From Seonamhaeicola sp. S2-3 (GTDB lineage: Bacteria; Bacteroidota; Bacteroidia; Flavobacteriales; Flavobacteriaceae), in NCBI RefSeq assembly GCF_001971785.1, contig NZ_CP019389.1, forward strand, positions 3,688,837 through 3,752,836: 64,000 nucleotides of DNA. Direction: 5' to 3'. The position numbers were made by a program, and so were the translations under genes. Every line of letters starts with the position of its first letter. Positions within the stretch are counted from its first letter, which is position 1. Under the pieces are notes generated by a model. That model searched no databases, was not told the origin of the DNA, and worked only from the letters and a program-made list of their open reading frames with translations. This document shows positions 7,934 to 16,751 of this stretch, piece after piece.

Positions 7934-10459
7934 ATGCGAAAATATTTGCTCCTTTTAGGCTTTGTTATAATTTCTCAAATTAACGTGTTAGCCCAAAAAC
8001 CCGTAACACCATCATCATCAAAAATTTACGAATCTATTCAAAAATTAAATTTTTTGGGTTCTGTATTATATGTTGCAGCACACCCAGATGATGAAAATAC
8101 ACGTTTAATTGCCTACATGTCTAACCACATAAAAGCAAGAACTGCTTATTTATCACTCACAAGAGGTGATGGTGGGCAAAACCTTATTGGCCCTGAAATT
8201 AGAGAACTTTTAGGCGTTATAAGAACGCAAGAACTTTTAGCAGCAAGACGCGTTGATGGCGGCGAACAAATTTTCTCTAGAGCCAATGATTTTGGTTATT
8301 CTAAACACCCCGAAGAAACACTCTCTATTTGGGATAAAGAACAAGTGTTAAGCGATGTGGTTTTAGCCATAAGAAAGTTTAAACCAGATGTAATTATAAA
8401 CCGGTTTGACCATAAAAGAGCAGGTAAAACTCACGGGCATCATACTGCTTCAGCATTATTGAGTATTGAAGCTTTTGATCTTGCAGGCGATAAAAACGCA
8501 TATCCAAACATGTTAAATTATGCCAGTACCTGGCAGCCAAAACGTTTATTTTACAACACGAGTTGGTGGCGCTATGGCAGTCAAGAAAACTTTGATAAAT
8601 TAGACAAAAGCAATATGATAAGTTTTGATATTGGGGTGTATTATCCGCTTAAAGGTTTGTCAAATAATGAAATTGCTGATATTGCCAGAAGCCAACACCT
8701 ATGTCAAGGTTTTGGTAAATTATCACAAAGAGGGTCTCAAAAAGAATATATCGAGTTTATAAAAGGTGAAGCTCCCGAAGGAGATGATATTTTTTCGGGC
8801 ATTGACACTTCTTGGAATCGTATAAAAGGCGGTAAAGCTATTGGAAATATACTATACGAAGTTGAAAACAACTTTAATTTCACAAACCCTTCTACTCATT
8901 TACCACAGTTAATAAAGGCATATAAATTACTTCAAAACATTGATGACCAGCATTGGAAAACAATAAAAACCAAAGAACTGAAACATATTATTGAAATGTG
9001 TGCTGGTTTGTATCTAGAAGCATCTGCATCAACACCTGCAATTGCTGCTAATAACAACGTTAAAATAAACATTGAAGCCTTAAATAGAAGCACCGCCAAT
9101 ATTACACTAAAAAGTATCAAAATTGCGCCTTTAAACCAACAAGAAAATACTGATGTTTCACTTCAAAACAATAAAAAATTCACATATACTTTTAATAGTA
9201 TTATCCCTAAAAATACCGCAACTACCAATCCGTATTGGTTAAATGAAAAAGGTACTTTGGGTATGTATAAAGTTGATGATAAAACCCTTATTGGAAACCC
9301 TGAAACCAAAAGAGCGCTTCAAGCTAATTTTGTGTTAGATTTTGATGGATACACTATTAATTTTGAAAAAGACGTTATTTACCGTTATTCAAAACCAGAC
9401 AAAGGCGAATTGTATCGTCCGTTTGAAATTATCCCCGAAGCATCAGTTAAAATTTCAGAAAAAGTTATCATTTTCAACAATGACAAACAACAAGATGTTT
9501 CAGTAATTGTAAAATCAGGAAGCAATAATTTAGAAGGCTATGTAGAAATTTGTCATCCTGATGGTTGGAGCGTTTACCCTAAAAACCAAAAAGTTTCTAT
9601 AAAACATAAAGGCGAAGAGCAAACCTTGGTGTTTACCGTAATTCCTCCTAAAAATGAAAGCGAAGGTTTTATTAGCCCCATAGTTCATGTTGGAGATAAA
9701 AGTTACACTAAAGAATTGATAGATATAAGTTATGAGCATATTCCTCATCAAACTGTTTTACTGCCAAGTGAAAGCAAAGTAGTACGCTTAGATATTAAAA
9801 AACGAGGTAAAAATATTGCTTATATACATGGTGCAGGCGATGTAGTTCCTGAAAGTTTAGAGCAAATTGGTTATAATGTACGCATTATTAAAACCGAAGA
9901 AATAACAGCCGAATTATTAAGTAATTTTGATGCCGTAGTTGTTGGTATTAGAGCCTACAATACTTTAGATGCGTTAGATTTTAAACAGCAAACGCTATTT
10001 GATTTTGTTGCTAAAGGCGGTAATATGATTGTGCAATACAATACATCGCACAGGTTAAAAACAAAACAATTAGCGCCATATCATTTAATGTTATCACGAG
10101 ATAGAGTAACCGATGAAAACGCCAACGTTACCTTTTTAAACCCAAAACATGAGGTGCTTAACTTCCCCAATAAAATAACACAACAAGATTTTGATGGTTG
10201 GACCCAAGAACGCGGTTTATATTTCCCTAATGCATGGGGAAAAGAATTCACACCTATCCTGTCTATGCATGATAAAAATGAAAGCCCAAAAAACGGAAGT
10301 TTATTAGTAGCTAAACATGGAAAAGGGTATTATATTTATACCGGTTTAAGCTTTTTTAGAGAGTTTCCCGCGGGTGTATCGGGGGCTTACCGCCTCTTTG
10401 CTAACATGCTTTCTTTAGGAAAAAAAGACCTTAAACTTGAAGCTAAATTAAACGATTAA
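7934..10459 (+). CDS. PIG-L/LmbE-family deacetylase with C-terminal extension, secreted
   Basis: The 841-residue protein has a signal peptide (cleavage likely after Ala20). Residues about 40-290 form a PIG-L/LmbE deacetylase domain with the zinc/catalytic motif H50-P-D-D-E54 and a later HGHH cluster near residue 165. The middle holds beta-sandwich-like regions, and the C-terminal 200 residues resemble a glutamine-amidotransferase-like (ThuA-type) fold with the segment VVGIRAYNT. The family removes acetyl groups from GlcNAc-type substrates; this exported, multi-domain type is common in Bacteroidota and its substrate is unknown. A tiny membrane protein and a Na+/solute symporter follow at once, suggesting uptake of the product. 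Confidence 0.85.
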   Translation: MRKYLLLLGFVIISQINVLAQKPVTPSSSKIYESIQKLNFLGSVLYVAAHPDDENTRLIAYMSNHIKARTAYLSLTRGDGGQNLIGPEIRELLGVIRTQELLAARRVDGGEQIFSRANDFGYSKHPEETLSIWDKEQVLSDVVLAIRKFKPDVIINRFDHKRAGKTHGHHTASALLSIEAFDLAGDKNAYPNMLNYASTWQPKRLFYNTSWWRYGSQENFDKLDKSNMISFDIGVYYPLKGLSNNEIADIARSQHLCQGFGKLSQRGSQKEYIEFIKGEAPEGDDIFSGIDTSWNRIKGGKAIGNILYEVENNFNFTNPSTHLPQLIKAYKLLQNIDDQHWKTIKTKELKHIIEMCAGLYLEASASTPAIAANNNVKINIEALNRSTANITLKSIKIAPLNQQENTDVSLQNNKKFTYTFNSIIPKNTATTNPYWLNEKGTLGMYKVDDKTLIGNPETKRALQANFVLDFDGYTINFEKDVIYRYSKPDKGELYRPFEIIPEASVKISEKVIIFNNDKQQDVSVIVKSGSNNLEGYVEICHPDGWSVYPKNQKVSIKHKGEEQTLVFTVIPPKNESEGFISPIVHVGDKSYTKELIDISYEHIPHQTVLLPSESKVVRLDIKKRGKNIAYIHGAGDVVPESLEQIGYNVRIIKTEEITAELLSNFDAVVVGIRAYNTLDALDFKQQTLFDFVAKGGNMIVQYNTSHRLKTKQLAPYHLMLSRDRVTDENANVTFLNPKHEVLNFPNKITQQDFDGWTQERGLYFPNAWGKEFTPILSMHDKNESPKNGSLLVAKHGKGYYIYTGLSFFREFPAGVSGAYRLFANMLSLGKKDLKLEAKLND

Positions 10460-10461
10460 TT

Positions 10462-10572
10462 ATGGCAAAAGAAAACCAACCAAAACAACCTTGGCTTAAA
10501 CTCTACTCTATTGTTTTAATAGCTAATGCCTTTTATTTCATTTTGTTTTACCTAGTCATGAAAGCCTTTTAA
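10462..10572 (+). CDS. 36-residue single-span membrane protein between PIG-L and symporter genes
   Basis: A short ATG-to-TAA frame (36 codons plus stop) begins 2 bases after the PIG-L stop and ends 1 base before the symporter ATG. The product has a charged, proline-containing N-terminus (KENQPKQPWLK) and one hydrophobic helix around residues 13-33. Perfect packing in the operon with no intergenic space argues that it is a real gene. It may be a small subunit or assembly partner of the symporter; this is inference from position only. Confidence 0.65.
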   Translation: MAKENQPKQPWLKLYSIVLIANAFYFILFYLVMKAF

Positions 10573-10573
10573 T

Positions 10574-12283
10574 ATGCAACTAAATTGGATAGATTGGATT
10601 GTTTTAGGCATCACACTATTAGCTATTGTATCCTATGGAACATGGCAAACAAGAGGTAGTAAAAATGTAAAAGATTATTTAAGAGGCGGCAATAAATCAA
10701 AATGGTGGACTATTGGTTTATCGGTTATGGCAACACAAGCTAGTGCTATTACCTTTCTTTCAACACCAGGACAAGCTTTTAATGATGGTATGGGTTTTGT
10801 ACAATTCTACTTTGGGTTGCCTATAGCTATGGTAGTAATTTGTATGGTATTTATCCCCTTATACCACAGACTTAAAGTATATACAGCCTACGAGTTTTTA
10901 GAAAGAAGATTCGATTTAAAAACCAGAGCCCTCACAGCTATTTTATTTTTAATTCAACGTGGGTTAGCTGCGGGCATCACCATTTTTGCTCCTGCTATAA
11001 TTCTATCGGTTGTATTAGGATGGGATTTATTAACTCTAAATATTGTTATTGGGTGTTTAGTAATAATCTACACGGTTTCTGGCGGAACCCGAGCCGTAAA
11101 CGTTACTCAAAAACATCAAATGGTAGTTATCTTTTTTGGTATGCTAACCGCCTTTTTCATTATTTTTAGTAAACTTCCAGAAGATATTACCTTCACAAAA
11201 GCATTAAGCATTGCTGGAGCTAGCGGTAAAATGGAAATCTTAGATTTCTCTTTCAGTTTAAATAACAGATACACCTTTTGGAGCGGTATTATTGGCGGTA
11301 CATTTTTAATGCTTTCTTATTTTGGAACCGACCAAAGTCAAGTGCAACGCTACCTATCTGGTAAATCTGTAAAAGAAATGCAGTTAGGTCTCATTTTTAA
11401 TGGTTTATTAAAAGTGCCCATGCAATTCTTTATTCTGTTGGTGGGTGTTATGGTATTTGTGTTTTACCAGTTTAATGAAGCTCCTGTTAATTTTAATCCC
11501 ACTGCTACTGAAATGATTTTAAATTCTGATTATGCAGACGATTTTAAAGCTCTCCAAGAAGAACAAAAAAGTATTTTTAATGATAAACAGAAAATTATAC
11601 ATTCTTTCATTAACAATACTCATGATAAAGCAGCTCAATATATAGCATTTGCTAATGAGGCTAATGATGATATTAGAAACGAAGCTAAATTACTTATTGA
11701 TAAAGTTGCTAAAGAAAACAATATAAAAGTTGAAAGCAACGATAAAGATTATGTGTTTATTCATTTTATTTTAAATAACCTTCCTCGCGGACTAATAGGG
11801 TTATTATTAGCGGTTATTTTAAGTGCAGCCATGTCTAGTACTGCCAGTGAATTAAATGCATTAGGCTCTACCACAACCATAGATTTATACATTAGAAATA
11901 GTGGTGAAAAAACAGAAAAAGAAAAGGTTAAAGCATCGCGTTGGTTTACATTTATCTGGGGTATTTTAGCCATTGGGGTTGCTTGTGTTGCTAATCTTGC
12001 CGAAAATTTAATTCAGCTTGTAAACATTATTGGCTCTATATTTTACGGTAATGTTTTGGGTATATTTTTATTAGCATTCTTTTTTAAATTTGTAAAAGGC
12101 AATGCTGTATTTATAAGTGCCTTAATTACACAAGTAATTATCATTGCGCTTTATTTTTTAAATGAATATGAAATAATAAATTTGCCTTTTTTATGGCTCA
12201 ATTTTGTGGGTTGTATTATTGTAATTGCCATAGCTTGTTTACTTCAATCGTTTAACTTAAACAACAAAGAAATTGAAAAATAA
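10574..12283 (+). CDS. Sodium:solute symporter (SSS family)
   Basis: The 569-residue protein has about 13 hydrophobic helices in the LeuT-like pattern of the SSS family. The N-terminal region has the typical KDYLRGG and MATQASAITFLSTPGQAF stretches, and later the YFGTDQSQVQRYLS motif characteristic of SSS members. An unusual soluble insert of about 80 charged residues (around 310-395) lies between two helices, also seen in flavobacterial relatives. It should import a sugar- or amino-acid-like solute with Na+. Position behind a secreted PIG-L deacetylase suggests that the product of that enzyme is the substrate (inference). Confidence 0.88.
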   Translation: MQLNWIDWIVLGITLLAIVSYGTWQTRGSKNVKDYLRGGNKSKWWTIGLSVMATQASAITFLSTPGQAFNDGMGFVQFYFGLPIAMVVICMVFIPLYHRLKVYTAYEFLERRFDLKTRALTAILFLIQRGLAAGITIFAPAIILSVVLGWDLLTLNIVIGCLVIIYTVSGGTRAVNVTQKHQMVVIFFGMLTAFFIIFSKLPEDITFTKALSIAGASGKMEILDFSFSLNNRYTFWSGIIGGTFLMLSYFGTDQSQVQRYLSGKSVKEMQLGLIFNGLLKVPMQFFILLVGVMVFVFYQFNEAPVNFNPTATEMILNSDYADDFKALQEEQKSIFNDKQKIIHSFINNTHDKAAQYIAFANEANDDIRNEAKLLIDKVAKENNIKVESNDKDYVFIHFILNNLPRGLIGLLLAVILSAAMSSTASELNALGSTTTIDLYIRNSGEKTEKEKVKASRWFTFIWGILAIGVACVANLAENLIQLVNIIGSIFYGNVLGIFLLAFFFKFVKGNAVFISALITQVIIIALYFLNEYEIINLPFLWLNFVGCIIVIAIACLLQSFNLNNKEIEK

Positions 12284-13247
12284 GGTTATTAACTGGGGCA
12301 TTATTGGCTGCGGAAATATTGCCAATAAATTTGCCAAAGATTTACTTACTATAGAAGATGCAACGTTATACGCAGTTGCTTCTAGAACACAAGAAAAAGC
12401 AGATGCTTTTGCATATGAATATAATGCTAAAAAAGCCTATGCTAGCTATGAAGCATTGGTGAAAGATAATAATATAGATGCTGTTTATATAGCTACTCCA
12501 CACGCACTTCATAAAGAAAACACTTTACTTTGTTTAGAACATGGTATAGCAGTTTTATGCGAAAAACCCTTTGCTATGAATAGCAATGAAGTGAATGAAA
12601 TGATAGCTAAGGCTAAAGAAAAGAACGTGCTTTTAATGGAAGCGCTTTGGACCTATTTTTTACCGCATTACCAATATGTTTTAGATTTATTAAACAATAA
12701 AACTTACGGTGAAATTTTAAAACTTAAAGCCGATTTTGGTTTCTACAGAGCATTTAATAACAATGCGCGCCTTTTTAATAAAAACCTTGGCGGCGGTAGT
12801 TTATTAGATATTGGTATTTACCCTATTTTTTCAGCATTATCAACTTTAGGTATGCCTAAAAATATTAAAGCTGATGCTACTTATTTTGAAAATGGTGCCG
12901 ACTCGTCATGCCGTATGACTTTTAATTACGAAAATGGTGCCACTGCATTGCTAAAAAGTACCTTAGTTGAAGATACCCCAACCGAAGCTACATTTTATTG
13001 CGAAAAAGGAACTATTAAAATTAATTCTATGTTTCATGCGCCTTCTACTGTAACTATAACTTTAAATGGAAAAGATGTTACTAAAGACTTTGGTTATAAT
13101 ACCATTGGCTATAACTACGAAACTATTCATTTTAATGAGTTACTAAGGCAAGGAAAGACCGAAAGTGATGTGATGACATTTGATTTTAGCAGAAACCTTA
13201 TTAAACTACTTGATGATGTTAGAAACATTATTAATCTTCATTATTAA
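12273..13247 (+). CDS. Gfo/Idh/MocA-family NAD(P)-dependent oxidoreductase
   Basis: The 324-residue protein has an N-terminal Rossmann fold with the loop G12-C-G14-N-I-A17 and the hallmark E97-K98-P99 motif. The C-terminal part fits the alpha/beta substrate domain, with the GGGSLLDIGIYP stretch containing the catalytic-region Asp and Tyr. These enzymes oxidise or reduce sugars or cyclitols. The gene starts with TTG and overlaps the symporter by 11 bases, so it is translationally coupled to it and likely acts on the imported compound. The 96-kDa PIG-L protein upstream completes the operon. Confidence 0.86.
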   Translation: MKNKVINWGIIGCGNIANKFAKDLLTIEDATLYAVASRTQEKADAFAYEYNAKKAYASYEALVKDNNIDAVYIATPHALHKENTLLCLEHGIAVLCEKPFAMNSNEVNEMIAKAKEKNVLLMEALWTYFLPHYQYVLDLLNNKTYGEILKLKADFGFYRAFNNNARLFNKNLGGGSLLDIGIYPIFSALSTLGMPKNIKADATYFENGADSSCRMTFNYENGATALLKSTLVEDTPTEATFYCEKGTIKINSMFHAPSTVTITLNGKDVTKDFGYNTIGYNYETIHFNELLRQGKTESDVMTFDFSRNLIKLLDDVRNIINLHY

Positions 13248-13442
13248 CTATTAATTTACTTAAGTAATTTTAAATTCTTTGGTGTGTTGATTAAACATAA
13301 AACGCCATGGAAAAGAATAAATATGTACCATCTACGGTAGTATTATTAAAAATAGCGAAGCTTTTTTAGAAAGTCTGTTGAAGAGATTTTCTTTTTAGAT
13401 GATACTTACTAATATTTTAAAATACCGTTAGCAAACATGCCC

Positions 13443-13524
13443 GCGTTAGGGATTGCAGTGAAAAGCCCACAGTGAGGTACGAACGAGGACTTGTAACGTA
13501 AAGCCCGACCCGATAGGGTAACGC
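13443..13524. ncRNA. Structured intergenic element, possibly Flavo-1-like RNA or repeat
   Basis: A GC-richer segment inside an AT-rich 343-base gap (13248-13590). The outer ends pair perfectly: GCGTTA at 13443-13448 with TAACGC at 13519-13524. Several inner AAAGCCC/GGG segments could form further stems. I recognise this type of sequence as one that recurs between genes in flavobacterial genomes, and it may belong to the Flavo-1 RNA class, but I cannot confirm the covariance model match. The strand is not certain. The first 190 bases of the gap (13248-13440) hold nothing I can assign. Confidence 0.5.
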
Positions 13525-13533
13525 CCAAATTAT

Positions 13534-13566
13534 TACAAAAAAAAGCGCAACGTTAAAAGTTGCGCT
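13534..13566 (-). terminator. Terminator of the DUF2911 gene
   Basis: AGCGCAAC at 13544-13551 pairs with GTTGCGCT at 13559-13566 around a 7-base loop. Read on the minus strand, the hairpin is followed by an uninterrupted run of eight T residues. It lies 25 bases beyond the stop of the gene at 13591. Confidence 0.75.
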
Positions 13567-13590
13567 ATGTTTATTTTAAAGCTACAAAAA

Positions 13591-14439
13591 CTACAGCGCT
13601 CCCCATTCTTTTAGAGAGTCTTGATTCATTTTTATATAACCTTTATTACCTTCTTTTTCTGCTAACTTTAAAGATGCTTTTGCTGCGGCAATGGCTCCTT
13701 TTTTATCTCCTGCCTTGGCATGAATTAAGGCTTGTTTTCTTAAAATCCAAAAACGAGGTTGGTCTTTAGTCATTTCTACAGCTTTATCAATCCATTCCAT
13801 TGCTTTTTCAATGTTTTTGTTAGATTCTAGATAATAAGTTGCTGCTGCATAATAATCGTTAACACTTGGTCCGCCCATTACCTCATTTATACTTGCCAAA
13901 ACGCCCTCATCTGTAGGAACGGTAAATGGTACTGCTACATAGGTTTTTTCCCAAATGAATTCAAGGTGCCCGCCGTTATTGGTAATATTATTAATATCCA
14001 TAGCAAAGGTTTCTACATTAAAAGGAACTGGATACGATTTTGCAGTGGTTTTTAAGGCTACTTTAGTTTCATCCCATTCTTTTGGTACCCCCCAGTTGTT
14101 GGTGTCTTTATAAAAATAAACCTCCCAAGACTCTTCTCCTGGTTTGGTAAATATAGCGTAACTACCCGCTTTTAATGTTTGCCCATCTATGGTAGCATTA
14201 GTACTAAAGGTAATTATTGTATTTTTATTTGCACCTGTACGCCACAGTTCTCCGTAAGGTACTAAACCGCCAAATACTTTTCTTCCTTTTACTCCTGGTC
14301 TAGAATATTCAATAGTAATATCTGTTAAACCTACCTTTTGCTCTAATTTAGCCGTAGGACTAGGTTGTGGTGCTTTTACTTGAGCCTGAACCGAATACAC
14401 GGTAACACATGTGATTAAAAGTAATAGTAATTTTTTCAT
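13591..14439 (-). CDS. Secreted DUF2911 protein with C-terminal TPR-like region
   Basis: The 282-residue protein has a clear signal peptide (cleavage likely after Ala19, VQA-Q). The first two thirds fit DUF2911, with the typical opening IEYSRPGVKGRKVFGGLVP and the GANKNT and YAIFTKPG segments. The last 80 residues form helix pairs resembling tetratricopeptide repeats (YLESNKNIEKAMEWIDKAVEM). The biochemical role of DUF2911 is unknown; these proteins are abundant exported proteins in Bacteroidota. It stands alone, with its own terminator, and is divergent from the TetR-led cluster. Confidence 0.85.
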   Translation of the reverse strand: MKKLLLLLITCVTVYSVQAQVKAPQPSPTAKLEQKVGLTDITIEYSRPGVKGRKVFGGLVPYGELWRTGANKNTIITFSTNATIDGQTLKAGSYAIFTKPGEESWEVYFYKDTNNWGVPKEWDETKVALKTTAKSYPVPFNVETFAMDINNITNNGGHLEFIWEKTYVAVPFTVPTDEGVLASINEVMGGPSVNDYYAAATYYLESNKNIEKAMEWIDKAVEMTKDQPRFWILRKQALIHAKAGDKKGAIAAAKASLKLAEKEGNKGYIKMNQDSLKEWGAL

Positions 14440-14667
14440 TGTTTTAGTTTTTTAATAATTAGGTTTTGCTTGTCTAAAATTAAGGATTATAGCATTGGTT
14501 AATGTTAATAAAAGCTTAAAAGTAGTTGTTTTAAAACGCTTTATAATTGATACATCCTTAACTAGCTTAAATTCAAACAATACAGTATTGATAGTATTTA
14601 AGTGCCTTTTAAGACCATTTATGATAGAATTTACTTATAGTCATATAAATTATTTTGTTTAACTTTT

Positions 14668-14698
14668 TTGGTTATTAATTAAACAAACAGTATATTTG
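14668..14698 (+). promoter_or_regulatory. Promoter of the TetR-led stress cluster
   Basis: TTG at 14668-14670 (within a T run) and TATATTTG at 14691-14698 are separated by 20 bases, matching the Bacteroidota promoter. Transcription would start near 14705, 9 bases before the ATG at 14714. An in-frame TTG at 14696 lies inside the -7 box and is not a plausible start. Confidence 0.65.
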
Positions 14699-14713
14699 AG
14701 TAAATATTTTTTC

Positions 14714-15370
14714 ATGTCTGATAAAAAAAGAATTTCAAAGCAAGATATTATTAAGCAGTTTATGAACTATGTTCTAGAGCATAATGCTAATCCTAATTCT
14801 GTGTATACTTTTGCTAAACTAAATGGCTTTAATGAAGCCGAATTCTACAAGTATTTTGCTTCTTTTGAAGCCATTGAGAAAGATATTTTTGAAACGTTCT
14901 CTACAAATACAATTAAGGTTTTAAATAGTAGTGAAGATTATAATGCTTTTGATGCAAGAAACAAACTATTAAGCTTTTATTACACTTTTTTTGAAAATCT
15001 AACCGCTAACAGAAGTTATATTAAACTTATTTTAAATAAACATAAAAACTCTTTTAAGGGCTTAAAAACACTAAGTGGTCTAAAACAACATTACACAAAC
15101 TATGTGGGTGAATTAGACATACAAACACTAGATGTTAAACAAGAACAGTTAGAAAAACTCCAAGATAGCGCCTTAAAAGAATCGGCGTGGATACAACTTT
15201 TAATAACCATAAAATTTTGGTTAGAAGATACTTCTGTTTCATTTGAAAAAACCGATGTATTTATAGAGAAATCTGTAAACACCACATTTGATGTTTTAGA
15301 TGTAGCTCCATTAAAAAGTGTTATAGACTTGGGTAAATTTCTTTTTAAGGAGCAATTTCAAATGAATTAA
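14714..15370 (+). CDS. TetR/AcrR-family transcriptional regulator
   Basis: The 218-residue protein begins with a helix-turn-helix domain (about residues 8-55) whose segment FAKLNGFNEAEFYKYFASFE matches the TetR recognition helix region, with the usual tyrosine-tyrosine-phenylalanine pattern. The C-terminal two thirds are helical and would bind a ligand and form the dimer. ATG 14714 was chosen because the promoter box covers an upstream TTG. It is the first gene of a run with an ABC1 kinase 7 bases downstream and probably regulates this cluster. The ligand is unknown. Confidence 0.82.
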   Translation: MSDKKRISKQDIIKQFMNYVLEHNANPNSVYTFAKLNGFNEAEFYKYFASFEAIEKDIFETFSTNTIKVLNSSEDYNAFDARNKLLSFYYTFFENLTANRSYIKLILNKHKNSFKGLKTLSGLKQHYTNYVGELDIQTLDVKQEQLEKLQDSALKESAWIQLLITIKFWLEDTSVSFEKTDVFIEKSVNTTFDVLDVAPLKSVIDLGKFLFKEQFQMN

Positions 15371-15376
15371 ACTACT

Positions 15377-16687
15377 ATGAAAACCATTGATAATATACCC
15401 ACATCTAAAATTCAACGAGCAACCAAATTGGTTTCTACCGGTGCAAAAGTTGGTGTAAACTATTTAAAATATTATGGCGATAAAATTGTAAATACCGAAG
15501 AAGAAGCAAAAAAGCGTTTAAATAAAAAAAATGCGTCAGACATTTACAACGGGTTAAAACAATTAAAAGGCAGTGCTCTTAAAGTGGCTCAAATGCTTAG
15601 CATGGAAAAAAGTATTTTACCTCAGGCTTATGTTGAGAAATTCTCTCTAGCCCAGTTTTCTGTACCACCCTTATCGCCTCCTCTAGTTATAAAAACATTT
15701 AAAAAATATTTTGGTAAACACCCCAATGAATTATTTGATACTTTCAATGCAACTTCTGTGAATGCTGCAAGCATCGGTCAGGTGCACATAGCAACTAAGA
15801 ATGGGAAAAAACTTGCTGTGAAAATCCAATATCCAGGAGTTGCAAAAAGTATTGCATCAGATTTAGCCATGGTTAAACCTGTTGCCATGAGTATGTTTAA
15901 TATTAAAGGAAAAGATTCTGATAAATACTTCAAAGAAGTAGAGCATAAACTTATTGAGGAAACCAACTATATTTTAGAGCTGCAACAAAGCAAAGAAATT
16001 GCCTCCGCTTGTACCCACATTAACAATTTAAGATTTCCTGAATATTACCAAGCATTATCTTCTGAACGTATTATTACCATGGATTATATGGATGGCGAAC
16101 ACCTTTCAGAATTTACATTGCACAATACCAATCAAGATACTGCAAATAAATTAGGACAAGCCCTTTGGGATTTTTACATGTACCAAATTCATAATTTAAA
16201 AAAGGTACATGCAGATCCACATCCTGGGAATTTTCTAATTTCTAAAAAAGGTGAATTAATAGCTTTAGATTTTGGGTGCATGAAATCTATTCCGGTTGAA
16301 TTTTACATCCCTTATTTTGAATTAGCAAAACAAAAAAACATTGCTAATCCCGATTTTTTTATAGCTAAACTTCATGAGCTAGAAATTTTAAAAGCTAGTG
16401 ATTCTAAAGAAGAAAAAGAATTTTTTACTAATATGTTTCACGAGATGCTAAGTTTGTTTACCCAACCTTTTCATCAAGAAAATTTCGACTTTTCTAATGC
16501 AGATTTCTTTGGGAAAATCGCACAATTAGGAGAACGCTATTCTAAAAATACCGATTTAAAAAAGATGAATGGTAACCGTGGTTCTAAACATTTCATTTAT
16601 ATAAATAGAACATTTTTTGGTTTGTATAATTTAATGTTCGATTTAAAAGCGCAAAACATCAAAATAAACAACTACTTAAAATTATAA
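15377..16687 (+). CDS. ABC1/UbiB-family atypical kinase (AarF-like)
   Basis: The 436-residue protein has the ABC1/ADCK landmarks: the KxGQ-region helix (K69-V-A-Q72), the alanine-rich loop NAASIGQVH, the lysine AVKIQYPGV, the catalytic HADPHPGNF and the metal-binding LDFG. The usual glycine of KxGQ is alanine here. UbiB-type proteins are ATPases/kinases that support membrane isoprenoid quinone handling. Bacteroidota use menaquinone, so the exact substrate is open. It sits 7 bases behind the TetR gene and 65 bases before a NAD(P)-binding protein gene. Confidence 0.85.
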   Translation: MKTIDNIPTSKIQRATKLVSTGAKVGVNYLKYYGDKIVNTEEEAKKRLNKKNASDIYNGLKQLKGSALKVAQMLSMEKSILPQAYVEKFSLAQFSVPPLSPPLVIKTFKKYFGKHPNELFDTFNATSVNAASIGQVHIATKNGKKLAVKIQYPGVAKSIASDLAMVKPVAMSMFNIKGKDSDKYFKEVEHKLIEETNYILELQQSKEIASACTHINNLRFPEYYQALSSERIITMDYMDGEHLSEFTLHNTNQDTANKLGQALWDFYMYQIHNLKKVHADPHPGNFLISKKGELIALDFGCMKSIPVEFYIPYFELAKQKNIANPDFFIAKLHELEILKASDSKEEKEFFTNMFHEMLSLFTQPFHQENFDFSNADFFGKIAQLGERYSKNTDLKKMNGNRGSKHFIYINRTFFGLYNLMFDLKAQNIKINNYLKL

Positions 16688-16751
16688 TACTTAACAAAAA
16701 TTAAAAATAACGCTACGGATGCAAAAACCCCAAGGCATTAATACAAAATAA

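Noticed and set aside
13306..13368. Short frame in the gap after the Gfo/Idh gene
   Set aside because: About 20 codons, no conserved features, no signals.
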